Source: Gnetum montanum
Lineage: Eukaryota > Streptophyta > Gnetopsida > Gnetales > Gnetaceae
Assembly (NCBI GenBank): GCA_015680685.1
Contig: MNCI01004743.1
Location: 151,420 to 186,587, forward strand
Direction of reading: 5' to 3'
Length of the DNA stretch: 35,168 bases
The notes under the pieces are model-generated. The model was not told the DNA's origin and searched no databases. It saw only the letters and a program-made list of their open reading frames with translations. A program made the translations under genes and the position numbers. Position 1 is the stretch's first letter; the number at the start of each line of letters is the position of its first letter. Positions 8,571-19,379 of the stretch are shown piece after piece.

Positions 8571-8790
8571 TCCAAGGACTGCCAAGATGCCAAATGATAG
8601 AGGAATGCTTGAGAAGTCAAAATGATCTTGAAGAGTAGACATCTCAATTTAACAGTAGATGTCTATTTCTAGAGATAAATGTTTATAGGTAGACTGTCTC
8701 AATGTAGACATCTACATTTCTAGGTAGACATCTCTTTTGCATAGAGGTTGTTTATGGTTAGATGTCTCATCCTCAAAGTAGATGTCTAAA
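8571..8790 (+). repeat. Array of AGATGTCT/AGACATCT motifs in the copia U3
   Basis: Eight copies of GTAGATGTCT or its mirrored form GTAGACATCT (one GTAGACTGTCT, one GTAGATGTTCC) lie at about 8571, 8635, 8655, 8688, 8702, 8723, 8759 and 8779. The two forms are reverse complements in their core, so orientation alternates. They sit upstream of the LTR TATA box. Related motifs recur in the inverted LTR at 32820-33080. Confidence 0.75.
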
Positions 8791-8848
8791 CTAGTCATTT
8801 AATAGTCATTGCACAAATTTTGAGGATTTTTTTGGGAAACTTAAAGGG

Positions 8849-8855
8849 TATAAAA
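8849..8855 (+). promoter_or_regulatory. TATA box of the plus-strand copia LTR
   Basis: TATAAAA about 500 bases into the LTR and just after the motif array, in the expected place for the U3/R boundary. Confidence 0.5.
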
Positions 8856-9100
8856 CTAAATGGAATTCTTGGAAATTGTACAAGCACTATTCATTACTAA
8901 ATCTATCCAAGCTTGCTTAAAGAGATTTTGGTTTTATCCTTCATTGATTCATCTGTATATTTTGTATGTTGTGAGCTTCAATTGCAAGGACTCTGTAAAT
9001 CAAGTTATACTTTCTCCTTGATCTTTTTCTTTATTCCTTTGTAGCCCTACAAGGTTGATGTGCTTCTTGTGAGAAGGCGTCTTCATTGAGCTTATCTAGA

Positions 9101-9310
9101 CCTTGCAAGGTTGAGTGGTTTTGTAGCGACAAAACACTCTAATGTGGATCTCACATTTGTAAAGGTTGTGCAATCCTTTAAACCACATTTTGAGCCTGTT
9201 GGGACCTTGTAGGGTTGAGTGGTTTCACTATGATGAAACATTCTAAAGTGAAGCTCACATCTTGTAAAGGTTGTGGTGCCCTTCAAACCACATTTTTGAA
9301 ACAACAAAGT
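9101..9310 (+). repeat. Tandem repeat of about 104 bp inside the copia LTR
   Basis: CCTTGCAAGGTTGAGTGGTT at 9101 and ACCTTGTAGGGTTGAGTGGT at 9204 begin two similar units. Both run through ACTCTAA or TTCTAAA, GTGAAGCTCACAT-like, GTAAAGGTTGTG and AAACCACATTTT. A weaker third start, CCCTACAAGGTTGA, lies at about 9046. The inverted LTR has the same set, so the repeats belong to the family. Confidence 0.7.
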
Positions 9311-9614
9311 TCAAAGGTGTGCATGGAATCTACCCTTTAAGTGTGGACTATCCAAGTTGGGGAACCACATAAAAATTATGTTTTAATTTTGGTGGCTATA
9401 GTGATTTTAATTGGGGAACTTATTCAACCCTCTTTTAAGTTCTCGATCCATAGTTATAATTTAAGTATTTTTCACATGAAGTATTAAAGCTTATTTAAAA
9501 TGCACAGTTTTAGAAATAGATAATTTCAAAAATTAGAACACATGTTTTAGTTTTAGAAAAGAGCAACATGGGAATTTTGGATTTCGTAACTCATTAAAAT
9601 CAACTTGATAAATC

Positions 9615-9645
9615 AAACCCTAGTTTGGCTTTGTCATTATAAATA
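9615..9645 (+). promoter_or_regulatory. Telo-box plus TATA promoter-like cluster
   Basis: AAACCCTA at 9615-9622 lies 15 bases before TATAAATA at 9638-9645. Telo-boxes next to a TATA are common in plant 5' regions, but LTR promoters can look the same. The only sizeable open stretch downstream (9846-10046) resembles no family I know. Confidence 0.3.
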
Positions 9646-10995
9646 CTAGGCTTTTCTTCTATTAAAATTTATCTAATTGCCTTATCATCATTTGAAGAAA
9701 AGAGTTGGAGAGGAAAAAATTTCTAAAGTAGGAGAAGAACTCTTAGTCAAGCTTATGAAGCCATTCTCATCTAGGTAAATTTCCAATTTGGTTTTCCCTA
9801 TGTTTTGTTTATAGTTTTTTTATTAAGCCTTATTATGATCTTACGATGTTTCAAATAGGATTGAAACTTCAGTGGATGGGTCTTGATCACATGAGGATTT
9901 CAAAACATATTAGATCTCTAGTAAAGAAATTTATGACAAATACTTTCCTTTTAAGGTTATATATCATAGGGTTTATGCATGTATATAATGAATTTTTGTT
10001 TTTTCATTGGTTAATTAATTATTGGATGATGTTTTGTATAGAATGAATGTTAGATTTGAATTTACGATGATATGATCTACTTTCGTATCAAATAGCATTT
10101 TTTTCTAGTTTTGGTTAATAATGATTTAATTCATTTTTTGATTTTGGTGTGTGAATCTTAGGATTTGCATTTTTAATTTTGTACCTTTCTTTTTGAGCAT
10201 ATTCTCTTCTCATTTGGATTTACATATTACAAATTTGAACTGAGGGTATTGAAACATAGAGTTTAGTATCTTTGGCAACCATTTGGATACATCACAAGTT
10301 GTCAAGCTTTGTTGTAAGTTACTAGTAGGTCATTATAAAGTCATGATGTTAACAAACAAAAACTCAAAATTTGATTCAAGTGAAATAGATGTAAAAGTTG
10401 TTTCTATTGATATCTAGAAGTCTTATGTGAGGATTAGGATGTAAAATCATAGTAAAATAGGATGAAACCAAGGAGAAGAGAAGTGGAATCAAAATACAAA
10501 TTTGAATATGGAAACTTAGCCATAGCTAAACTAAACTAATGTAAAGTAAATAAATTAACATGAAAACCTTGGAAAAGATAAAAAAAAATATGCAACTCAT
10601 TTATTACTTTTTTGGAAAGAGAGAAAATGGATATGAAAGATCCCCATCATCCTAGGATGTTATAAATGAGATGTTATTTTGTTTTTTTCTAATGTGATTA
10701 TGAAATTATTAATGATGATGTTGATGACAATGGAAGCATAAGGGAGAGGCTAAATGGTTTATGAGAAACCTTGGAACAAGAAGTATTATACAATGATTCC
10801 ATAGAAGAGATGACTCTTCATTTAAGTTCTTATCCTAAATCTTGAGGAAAGTGTAAACCAAATGAGTTTAATTCTTAGCATATTTTATAAGCTTCAAGGT
10901 AGTGTAAAGACTTGTACCACTAGGCTAGAACCTCATTATTCCATATGAGTCTAGTCACCCTTAGATATCTAATATGAAAGATATGAATGATGTAA

Positions 10996-11099
10996 GTAGA
11001 TGCTTTATTATAAGGTTGTATTTTTATTATTATAAGGTCATCCTTAGATTTATTATTTTTTCCTTATACTAGATGCTTTAGTATAAGATTGTATTTTAT
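10996..11099 (+). repeat. Short duplicated segment
   Basis: TAGATGCTTTATTATAAGGT (from about 10997) recurs as TAGATGCTTTAGTATAAGAT (from about 11070), each followed by TGTATTTT. The offset is about 73 bases. Confidence 0.6.
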
Positions 11100-11229
11100 A
11101 ATATAATATAATCTAATGTTATATTATGGTTAGTGGTATATGTTAGTATATTCGAACATATGTCTTATGCTTATAAAGCCTTGAACCATTGATCTCTTAA
11201 TTTTGTATATCTCAAGATTTGATTTTTGC

Positions 11230-11288
11230 NNNNNNNNNNNNNNNNNNNNNNNNNNNNNNNNNNNNNNNNNNNNNNNNNNNNNNNNNNN
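11230..11288. other. Assembly gap of 59 N
   Basis: Run of N; the true length is unknown. Confidence 0.98.
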
Positions 11289-12065
11289 TCTTTTATACAT
11301 AAGAATGTAGTGTTGATTATTTGTAAGTGGATTTTTGATTTCATGTTTAATCTAAAGAATATTCTAGAAATTTGGGTTTTTTGATATATTTAATCTTCCA
11401 TTCATTTCTCAGAGATTTGAGAATGAAATTGTTAGTTTTCTTAGTTTCATTATGCATATGGAAACTATTTCTACATAATTTGGTTCTCATAAACAATTTT
11501 TGTTGAAATCAATCTTCTTCAACATGAAAAGAAATTGGTAATGCAAGTAGGAAGAAAAACTTACGTTCAACTAATTAAATATTATAATCTTTCTAATTTT
11601 GTATTTTTTGTCATTGTAAAGAACATTTATTTAATAATTTTCCTTTACTATTTAAGAAAAAAGATATCAAGGAAAAGAAAAAATATTTTGAAATTGAGGA
11701 TGGAAAAAAATAATCTAAATTCAAACAAATGAATAATAAAGATAATGTTAATAATAAGATTAATCAAATGGTAATAAAGAAACTAGAGAAGAGAAAAGGT
11801 TCTATGAATAGTTTTACTTTTACCATAGAAAGTATTGATTAGCTTGGAAAGATAACAAGTAAGGAAAATTTTTTCTTATGTAAGAAGATTATTGTCTACC
11901 TAAAGATGAAATATTTTGTTGATCATCAAGGTTTATAAGATGCCAAAGAGACTCAACATAACATTATGTGCCAACATTTACTTTTATACATTCCTCTCTT
12001 ACAAAAATTGGTATTTCACCAAAGATTTCTATTGCTACCTTGAATCCTTTTACTATTTTATGTTA
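11289..12065. other. Unassigned AT-rich DNA
   Basis: No recognised gene or element. One Lys/Asn-rich plus-strand stretch (11535-11732) looks like chance coding in AT-rich DNA. It has no match I know and no supporting context. Confidence 0.4.
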
Positions 12066-12095
12066 GAACACATACATTGAAAATGATGTAAATTT

Positions 12096-12257
12096 GATAA
12101 TAAGTTATTAGCCTAGTAATAAGGCTTTCAGGTTGAAAAATCCAAGTCATGGGTTCAAGTTTGGTAGACAATGTTGAGTTATAAAGTTATACTTGGACTA
12201 TATATCTTGGGTTGTACTTATATTTCAATTATTTTGAGGTTTTAACACATCTCTTGG
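12096..12257 (+). mobile_element. tRNA-derived SINE with flanking repeats
   Basis: TTAGCCTAGTAAT (12108-12120) resembles a polymerase III A box, and GGTTCAAGTTT (12152-12162) a B box, about 31 bases apart as in tRNA-derived SINEs. Between them is TTTCAGGTTGAAAAATCCAA, the arrangement seen in plant Au-like SINEs. The unit is flanked by near-identical sequence: AAAATGATGTAAATTTG on the left (12080-12095) and the same with an added T on the right (about 12260-12276), the expected target duplication. Similarity extends further left on both sides (AACACAT then TTG), so the duplication may be about 30 bases. A SINE carries no protein and moves using LINE enzymes. Confidence 0.7.
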
Positions 12258-12397
12258 AAAAAATGATGTAAATTTTGTTAAGAATAGAACCATCCTCCCT
12301 ACCAATAATGAATTTTCTTTTCTAGTTTATTCGAAGCATCTAATTTAAGATTGTTCACATGAGTGGACATCACTAAAATTGGAAAGTTATTCCTTTT

Positions 12398-13090
12398 TAT
12401 TGTACCCATTTTATCTGTTTTCTTCAACAACTCAAAGACTTGGGTACATTCTATGACTTTCCAACACTTGAAGTCATTTTCAATAGTCTAGATTGAATGT
12501 CCCACATCATTTGGAGTGTCGTTTCTATCCTGTCTTTAGATCACAAGAAATGATGTCTATGTCATCTGCCATGTCATTTTGGCTACATTTCCAATTTTTG
12601 ACGGTTTGCATCAACTTCAAAGTTGATTTCATCTTTAGCTTTTGATGTCTTGCGTCAAATTAGTTTTGACATCTCATATCGGATTTTCAACATTTGGCAT
12701 CAATCTCATCTTTAACATTCAATGTCAACTTTTATCTTTAGCTTCTAATGTCTTGCATTAAATTACTTTTGACCTTCGCATTAGATTTTTAATGTCTAAT
12801 GTCAAACTTATTTTTGAAATTTGATGTCAACTTTTGTCTTTGGCTTTTGATGTCTCATGTTAGAGTTTCAATGTCCAGCAATAAAATTTGCTTTCTACAT
12901 CATTTATCCTATGCAGAATTTTACAAAAGTTTTTGAAAGATTTTGTGGACCTCAGCATATTTTTAGACACTCAAAGCTTAACAACGCTTTGTTTCCAAGA
13001 GATTTGTTGTTCATTTCAGATCTCTTTTGCTTTTTCCTCTCTTCCCTTGCTAAGATATTATATCCCTTGCAGCTATTTTATTAACATGTA
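12398..13090 (+). repeat. 5' LTR of element B
   Basis: Matches 27255-28050 from TATTGTACCCA (12398; the 3' copy reads TGTTGTATCCA, so the TG start has mutated to TA here). It runs through GACTTGGGTACA and the repeated GATGTC section to CTTCCCTTGCT and shortly beyond. The right end is not sharp; similarity fades between 13071 and 13095. It lacks about 110 bases present in the 3' copy. A weak tRNA-Met-like primer sequence (TTAGATCAGCAC, about 13107-13118) follows. Confidence 0.75.
12600..12880 (+). repeat. Tandem repeat of about 103 bp rich in TTGATGTC in the element B LTR
   Basis: TCTTTAGCTTTTGATGTCTT-like units begin at about 12632, 12735 and 12837, spacing 103 and 102. Within each, GATGTC, TTGACATC and similar words alternate in both orientations. 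The 3' LTR carries the same series (about 27480-27740). Confidence 0.75.
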
Positions 13091-14152
13091 AAGATCTACT
13101 AAAAATTAGATCAGCACACTAATTTAATTTTCCCTTTGCAATCCTCAACTGTAAGATTTGCTTTTGTTCCTATTTGATTTGCATCAGTGCACTCATTTGA
13201 GCAAGAATGGTGTTAGACACCTCTGATCTTTGATACATGTCTTGGAACATACTTTTGAAGGTTCCTTTTTCTCTTATGTAATCTGGATTCTTCATTTTTA
13301 AATCCTTTGTCTTTGGTTTTGCCTAGATTTTCTTCAAATCTATTCTCCTTGCATATTTCTTCTTTGTTTGCATGCATTTGTCAATAGATCTATTTTATTT
13401 TTGCACTATGTTTTATATATTTCTCTACTTTGAGTCATGCTTCTATATTACATTGTATTTTCCTTTATCTAAGTATTTTCTATTAGCTATCCTATGCAGT
13501 AATCCATTTTGCTTAATACCCATTGACATTAACAATATGTTTAACTTGAATTGTTGGATTTGTCCTTCGATCCTTAAGGTCCACTTTCAATTTAAGGGAG
13601 ATTATCTGCAAGGTTAGTTTTCCTAGACTCTTTGGTAGCTACGAACTACTTGGCTCAGTATTCATGTTAAGTTGTTGGTTTCCATTCACTATGACGATTT
13701 CAACCACAACATCTTTAATGATAGAAGGACTTTTGTAAAGTGAACATTTTCTAGGATTATTTTTTATTCTAGCTTTGCTATAGTTTCAACGTTTTTGGAT
13801 ATTTCACTGTTCATTTTTGCTTTTTCACTAAGTGCTATAGATGTTACATTGATGTATAGATGTCATGTTGTTTCTTCTTTGTAGCCTCTCCATTATTTTC
13901 TAAATAATTTTATTGCTAACTCTTTTTGACATGTCATGTTTAAACTTTTGACATCACATTAAAGCTTTATGATTTCAAAATTTCCTTTAAAAGTGAAGTC
14001 TTTATCTTTTGTTTTGAATGTAAACCTATTTTTAAGGAAAAACCAACACATAAGTAATACCCCTATGAAGTCACATTATTTCTTCAATCATCATTATGGC
14101 TTTGTCATTTGCTTTAGGTATCTCCAATATCCAGAAGTTGCTAGATCTTAGG
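13091..14152 (+). other. Leader of element B
   Basis: About 1 kb between the LTR and the proposed gag start. It is T-rich with no conserved domain; open stretches such as 13372-13617 encode hydrophobic low-complexity peptides typical of chance T-rich DNA. Confidence 0.5.
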
Positions 14153-16110
14153 ATGAATCAAGATTTTTTAAGTGGACATATCCTAACAAATTATAAGGTA
14201 TCCTATGCCAAACAAGAGCTTGGCTATGACTTGATTGCTGATGTGCTCAAACTCATGGTAGAGTATGAGTAGGCTCATAATCTGCCACTCTTCCTTCTTA
14301 ATCCTAATCATCCCATTGAGTTGGATGATGAGGAAGCTAAGAATTTGGTAGATTTCGTTATGAAACAAAAGAAGATGTAGGAACAAGTTCACTTGCAAAT
14401 TCAAGAAGCTATGATGAATACTATCTTGGATCAACCTCTTAATCCTCATATTACTTTTAGGATAAGGAAAGGTAGCGTTGCTTCCAAGACTAACATCTAT
14501 TTGATAGATGAAGACAAGGAGTTAATAGCTTGGGGACTTGGCAAAAGCAACCCTCATTCTCATTACATTCATCATGTAAACATCTTGGTTGCTTAGAGTA
14601 GTGCACTTAGATTTATTCCACTCTTTGCTAAACCATTTAGTGTCCCTATCAATATTGCTTTGCTCTATTGAATGTTTCCATTAAACAATGTCAGTAACCC
14701 ACAGTCCATCTTTCAACCATTAGTTTCATTCTTTAGAATCACTTTTTATTCTATTCCTTAGCCTCAACCCACTATACCTCAATTTTAACCTTTTCCATTA
14801 TCCACTCTTGCTTCATAGTCATTTGGTGTTTCACAAGTCATAGGACCTTTTTCTTTTCCTCTATACCCATCCAACCTAGTTTCTTTAGGTATACTTGCCC
14901 CAGCTCTAAGTGGATCAATGCCTTATGCACCTTATTTAGTAAACTTCATCACCAACTACTATGGTCACATCCCTAATTAATTCCCTAGAACATATTTGTA
15001 GTTGTTTATGCTACTTAATGACATGATGCTACATATTCGAAGTAATGAATACAAAACAACAAAGGTGCTTAGCTTACAAGAATGCTCCAATTTCCTTGAA
15101 TAAGATCTTAAATGATTCCATTAGCTCTACAATCCCTTTGACAATTTTTCCTAAGGGAGTCTCACTTCCTACCTTCATCAAGTATAATGATGAAATAGGA
15201 CATCCCATGAATCATGTGGTTACTTTTAGAAATAAGTGCATTTTTCTAGCTCCTTCACTTACATGGTACTAAGATGTTTCTCAAACTCACTATTTGGAAG
15301 AGCTTTGGAATGGTATAGGTCTGTAAGACATGAATCTATTGCCTCTCTAGAGCAACTGCTAGTAGCCTTCATTAAATGCTTAAAGTTCAATGTGCCTTAA
15401 AGTAGTAGTGTTATGTCTTTCATTGGCATTAAGTAAGCTCTGAATGAAGCCATCGATATGTTCATTTCTTGATGGATAGCTGCATCAACAAAAATGCCTT
15501 ATCATTTGGACAAATGTTAATTGTAAGATATTTTTGAAGCAGCTATCATTGACTACATTCAGAAGAGGATGGTTAGATGCATTGAAGAGGTTACCATTTA
15601 ACATAATGACCAAAAATTCATGGTAATTAGTAACAAAGCTATTAAGATTGCTAAACAAGAGAAGGCATCTCTAACTTCTGTAGGTGTTTATTCTCTTTCT
15701 AAGGGACAAAGAAATTCCTCCTCAAAAACTTCTTCATCTACTCAATCATCTAAACCTTGTAGGAGTAAAAATCAGTTTACCAAGATACCCATGATGTACT
15801 TTTTACTCTTAAATAATCTTCTTAGGGATGGTCATCTTAAGAAGAAGCAGGTCTTTGATCAAGTGAGATCACACTTTTATCACATTTAGTTGATAGCTAT
15901 GGATCCTTCTCAATGGTAAGAAGGAGATCTTGAGTTTCCCAAATGACATGAATACTACAAATATTGCTATAATTATGAGACTATTGGATCTGACATATAT
16001 AACTATAGAAATATGAAAGATGATTTCCAAGATCTTCTTGATAAGGGAAAAATAGTGATAGAAAGTAATCTATCCACTATGCATCTATATAACTAGCAAC
16101 TAGAAGTATT
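14153..16110 (+). pseudogene. gag remnant of element B
   Basis: The ATG at 14153 opens a frame continuous with 14393-14596 apart from stops. It reads NYKVSYAKQELGYDLIADVL and later MMNTILDQPLNPHI. After a proline-rich, broken stretch comes LPTFIKYNDEIGHPMNHVVT (about 15160-15220), the Tat-type gag core (usually KYDGTxDPxxHV). Then follow IAASTKMPYHLD, EEVT, NKAIKIAKQEKASLTSVGVY (15634-15693) and FTKIPMMYFLLLNNLL (15777-15825), which matches the FTPxPMxYxELLxxL signature of Tat gags. A worn zinc-knuckle-like segment, YYKYCYNYETIGSDIYNYRN, lies at about 15955-16015 with most metal ligands lost. Several frameshifts are present. Confidence 0.8.
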
Positions 16111-16680
16111 TCATAATTCTTTGGGAGGTAGAGGAACAATTTGAAATTTTAGGCCTGAATACAAAGCTAGTAAGTTTTTGCCTAAATAGCTTTACATTAT
16201 TCATTGCTCTAACTACAATCAATCCAAGCAATCATCACTGCAATCTTAGAAATCCTATGTGATTTTTTGATTTGAGTATACTATACCATCTAAGCCAAAT
16301 CACTCATTGCCATCTCCCTATCATATTTATGCCACCAACTCTCATCAGTCTACTTCTACCCAACATTTACCATCATGTACTTTCCATCCTATTGCATCTC
16401 ATTTTGAACCTCAGAATACAGTTCCATCCATTACACCTCAAGCATCTCCTTTCCCTTCATTTCATATAAATATTTTGATTCATAGTTAATAGAATAAAGA
16501 GTCCTACTCAACTAAGCAAAAAGAGAAGACAAGTGATGTTTCAAAGAAACCTTCTTAAACAACAAAGAAGGTTTATTTTTAGCATGAATAGGAGGCTACA
16601 TCTTCAAGTGGCCTTCTACCTTCTTCTAAGTCCAATAGCCTATTATGGTAGCACTTGCTTTGCATCCATCTCAGCCTATA
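16111..16680 (+). other. Gag-protease linker of element B
   Basis: Ser/Pro/His-rich translation in several frames with no domain, as usual for the variable region between gag and protease. The overlapping open stretches at 16272-16489 are low complexity. Confidence 0.5.
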
Positions 16681-17583
16681 GACAGTAGGATCCTACAATA
16701 AATGACCTCAATTTTCTATTCCAAAGGCATCAATCTATCATTGTATGATCTTGTGACAACTCATAAAGAACATTTGTGTACATTATATGATGTTCTCAAG
16801 AAGATTGTGATGCCAAGTGACATTCCTACTTGGACGGAAGCTATATCCTCCTTTCCTCAAATTTCTTACTAAGGATTAGATAGTTTGAACTTTCATGGTG
16901 CAAACATCAAGATAGACTTGAAGAAGGGGAATATTTGTTAGGTTCCACTTTATATCACTATCAAAGTTTCTCCAAAAGCTATAGTCCCTATGATACATGT
17001 TAATTATGGTTTTGGATCAAATGTGATCACATGGACTATTATCTAGTATCTCGGCCTTTAGGATTATGTAGTATTTAATGAAACATGCACCAATCTTATT
17101 TCATTTAATGACATGAGTAGAGGTTTTAGGTTGCATTAGGATACCATTCATTTTAGGCAATGCTATGTAATCTAATGTCATTTTTATGGTGATACATGAG
17201 TGTCCTCATGTTAATTGTCTAGTTGGACATCCATGGCTAGCTCAACACAAAGCTATTTATTCTCCTATACATCAAGATATTTAAATATCTATTTGCAATT
17301 ATGAGGTTGCTATCTACGAATAGACAAATTTTTGTGTTTATTGTTTAGATCAAGAAGCATGTTCCTATCAGCTTAATGATAAATTGGTTGAAATCCAACT
17401 TGAACTTGTAGGCAAGCCTACATTATCATACTCTTCTAAGAACTCTAAGGTTATCTCCAATTCTATAGACTTGGGCAACGATTCTATTTTTGGTGTTGAA
17501 TTCATAGACTTAGGCTTTGGTGAATTAGAAATATCCTCTTCTAAGAGGAAGGATTCTACTTTTCCTTCTTACTCTATAGCTTA
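16681..17583 (+). pseudogene. Aspartic protease region of element B
   Basis: The frame reads INLSLYDLVTTHKEHLCTLY (about 16731-16790), the conserved pre-protease segment of Tat polyproteins. Then come NFHGANIKIDLKKGNI, VPLYITIKVSPKAIVPMIHV and NYGFGSNVIT at the active site (about 16940-17030). The expected Asp-x-Gly reads Asn-Tyr-Gly, so the catalytic Asp is lost. Further on, VGHPWLAQHKAIYSPIHQDI (about 17222-17280) matches the LGRPWxHxxxAxPSxxHQ signature. An open tail (17384-17583) follows. The enzyme would mature the polyprotein. Stops and frameshifts are scattered throughout. Confidence 0.8.
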
Positions 17584-17692
17584 AAATTTCATTGTAAATA
17601 TGATAACCTTAGATCCTTAATCTTTAATAGCTTTTCACTCTTGTTTGACATCTTTTATTTTTTCATTAGGTGATGGACGTCTACTAGTGCAT

Positions 17693-17767
17693 GTTAGAAT
17701 TTTTATTTTATTTCATTTCTACTATTCACTATCATCAAGCAATGATAGTTAGTGAAATTCTGTTAAC
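17693..17767. repeat. Small inverted repeat
   Basis: CACTATCAT (17727-17735) and ATGATAGTTAGTG (17742-17754) pair around a six-base loop. Outside them GTTAGAATTT (17693) faces AAATTCTGTTAAC (17755-17767). It lies at the left edge of the nested segment and could be the trace of a small inverted-repeat element. Confidence 0.5.
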
Positions 17768-19379
17768 TCTTCTTTTTAATATTTTGTTGTTAATAGGAAT
17801 TATTAAATTAGTAAAAGGTTATAATATTTAACATATCATGTCAATTTTAGATATTACTATGTAGAAATTGCAAAATCAAAATTTAACGTAAATGTTAAAA
17901 CTTTTATTTCTTTCAAAATTTTTATAAAAATTGATGTACATCAAAACTTTTAATGTAACATCAAAATATTATGCTAATTACACTTGATGTTTGTTACAAA
18001 ATAAATTGCATAAAAAAATGACATAAAATTATTTTTCTTCCTCAATTTCTTCTTCAACCTTCTTGTCAATTTACATTGGCATTAGTTCTTCTATTGTTGA
18101 TCTTTGACTGCTCAATTTAGAGTCTACATGCAAATAATTAAGACTAGAAGAGTTATTTTTATTTTATCTATTAGATGGAATAAAATAAAATGAATACTTG
18201 GAAGTCTTAGTGCTTACCTTAAGTTTCTTCATAAACTGAATTTCTTAAGTTTGTCATTGAACACATCATAGTCAATGCTAATTACTTTCTTTTCATCAAT
18301 GTTCTTTGGAATTCTACTACTTTATTTCTCTCTATCCAGTATGCATGAGAAGGAGGATTATGTCTAACCATGTTGCTACCTCAAATTTCTGCTTGAAGAA
18401 ACTCTACTTAGTCTATCAACATCTTTATTTATCCATCACTTTTCTCTTTCTCCTTCCATGCTTACTCTAATGAATCTAGAAGTCTAGCATTGGTGTTAGC
18501 ATGCTTAATGGCCAACACTTCTATTTCCTGAGCATAGTTAAGAGTAGCACTTATTTTGGTTGCATAGATATTCTTAATTACTAATCTATGTTTATTGTAG
18601 GGTCATGAAACATCACTTGATCCCTATCTAACTTTATTTTTATTTTTTCATTTTAACCAAGAGAACATTAGATTCTCTATTTCTGGAGCAATGTTCTTAA
18701 CTTATCTTCTTTTGGAGATGGCAACTTTAGCTTTGCCTCCATGTCTTCTATCAAATCCTTCAATATCATCCTCTTGTTCTTGATGCAAGCCCAAATTTTT
18801 CTCTTTATTTCTGGTAAAGTGTAGAAAATGATTAAGTCATATTTTTATCACAACATAACCAATGTAGAAAATTTTGATGTCACATCATTTACACTTACCA
18901 TATTATGTGAGGAGTTTGGAACTTATCACTTCCTTTATTTATTTGCAAATCTCTAAGTTAGTCAAAATTGATTTACTTGGAGAAGTGAAGTTTGCCATAG
19001 CTGGAGGAGGAATCTTGAATTTTGAAAGCTCATCCCTTCTTCCATCTCCACCTTCTTTCTCTTCTTGGCCTATTTCATCAAAGATAAACTGAGAAAGTTA
19101 GAAAAATTCATACTTTCTCTTCTCCCTTCATTTTTCTTTGACAAAAATAAGTCTTCCAAGAAGTCCTTCTCCTCCTGGCTCATACCTTCCTTTTGTCCTT
19201 CTAGAATTGAAGGAAGGGTAGAATGTAGCCTCTTTGCTTCATGTTTTAGTGCCCTCCTATCTCTTGTAGGACACTTACCAAAAATTTGAAAAAAAATGCA
19301 TAAATGTTAGCATCACACCATTATTCCTAAGACATCAAAACTAGAAATGACATTGTGTTGAAGACACTCAACAAAAAAA

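Larger units (their letters stand above)
8352..9450 (+). repeat. Ty1/copia 3' LTR, plus orientation
   Basis: It starts TGTTGACCTTTTG after a polypurine tract and ends near TTCTCGATCCA (9440-9450), about 1.1 kb. An inverted copy lies at about 32138-33266. Shared features are GTGTGGACTA followed by CAAGTTGGGGAACCA near the end and a late ACTTATTCAACCC-type stretch; the pyrimidine-rich end resembles SIRE-type copia LTRs. It holds an AGATGTCT motif array, a TATA box at 8849 and 104-bp repeats at 9101-9310. The exact right end is by eye. Confidence 0.8.
9451..11229. other. Unassigned AT-rich DNA
   Basis: No coding similarity was recognised on either strand. The region contains a promoter-like cluster at 9615-9645 with a purine-rich, possibly transcribed stretch after it and a possible splice donor (CTAG/GTAAAT, about 9775). 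There is also a small duplicated segment at 10996-11099 and AT-rich simple sequence around 11095-11150. It may be an old solo LTR or gene fragment. Confidence 0.4.

Noticed and set aside
9092-9307. Minus-strand 71-codon frame with an internal 35-residue repeat
   Set aside because: It is the reverse reading of the 104-bp LTR repeat, which is a multiple-of-three-like spacing by chance; no domain and no start context.
12148-12165. Possible functional tRNA gene at the B-box sequence
   Set aside because: There is no cloverleaf or acceptor stem; A and B boxes with flanking duplication fit a SINE better.
12600-12880. CRISPR-like repeat-spacer pattern
   Set aside because: The 103-bp units are degenerate throughout with no unique spacers, lie in an LTR and the genome is a plant's.
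13372-13617. Hydrophobic 81-codon frame resembling a membrane protein
   Set aside because: Phe/Leu/Ile-rich translation is expected from T-rich DNA; no homologous frame or context supports it.
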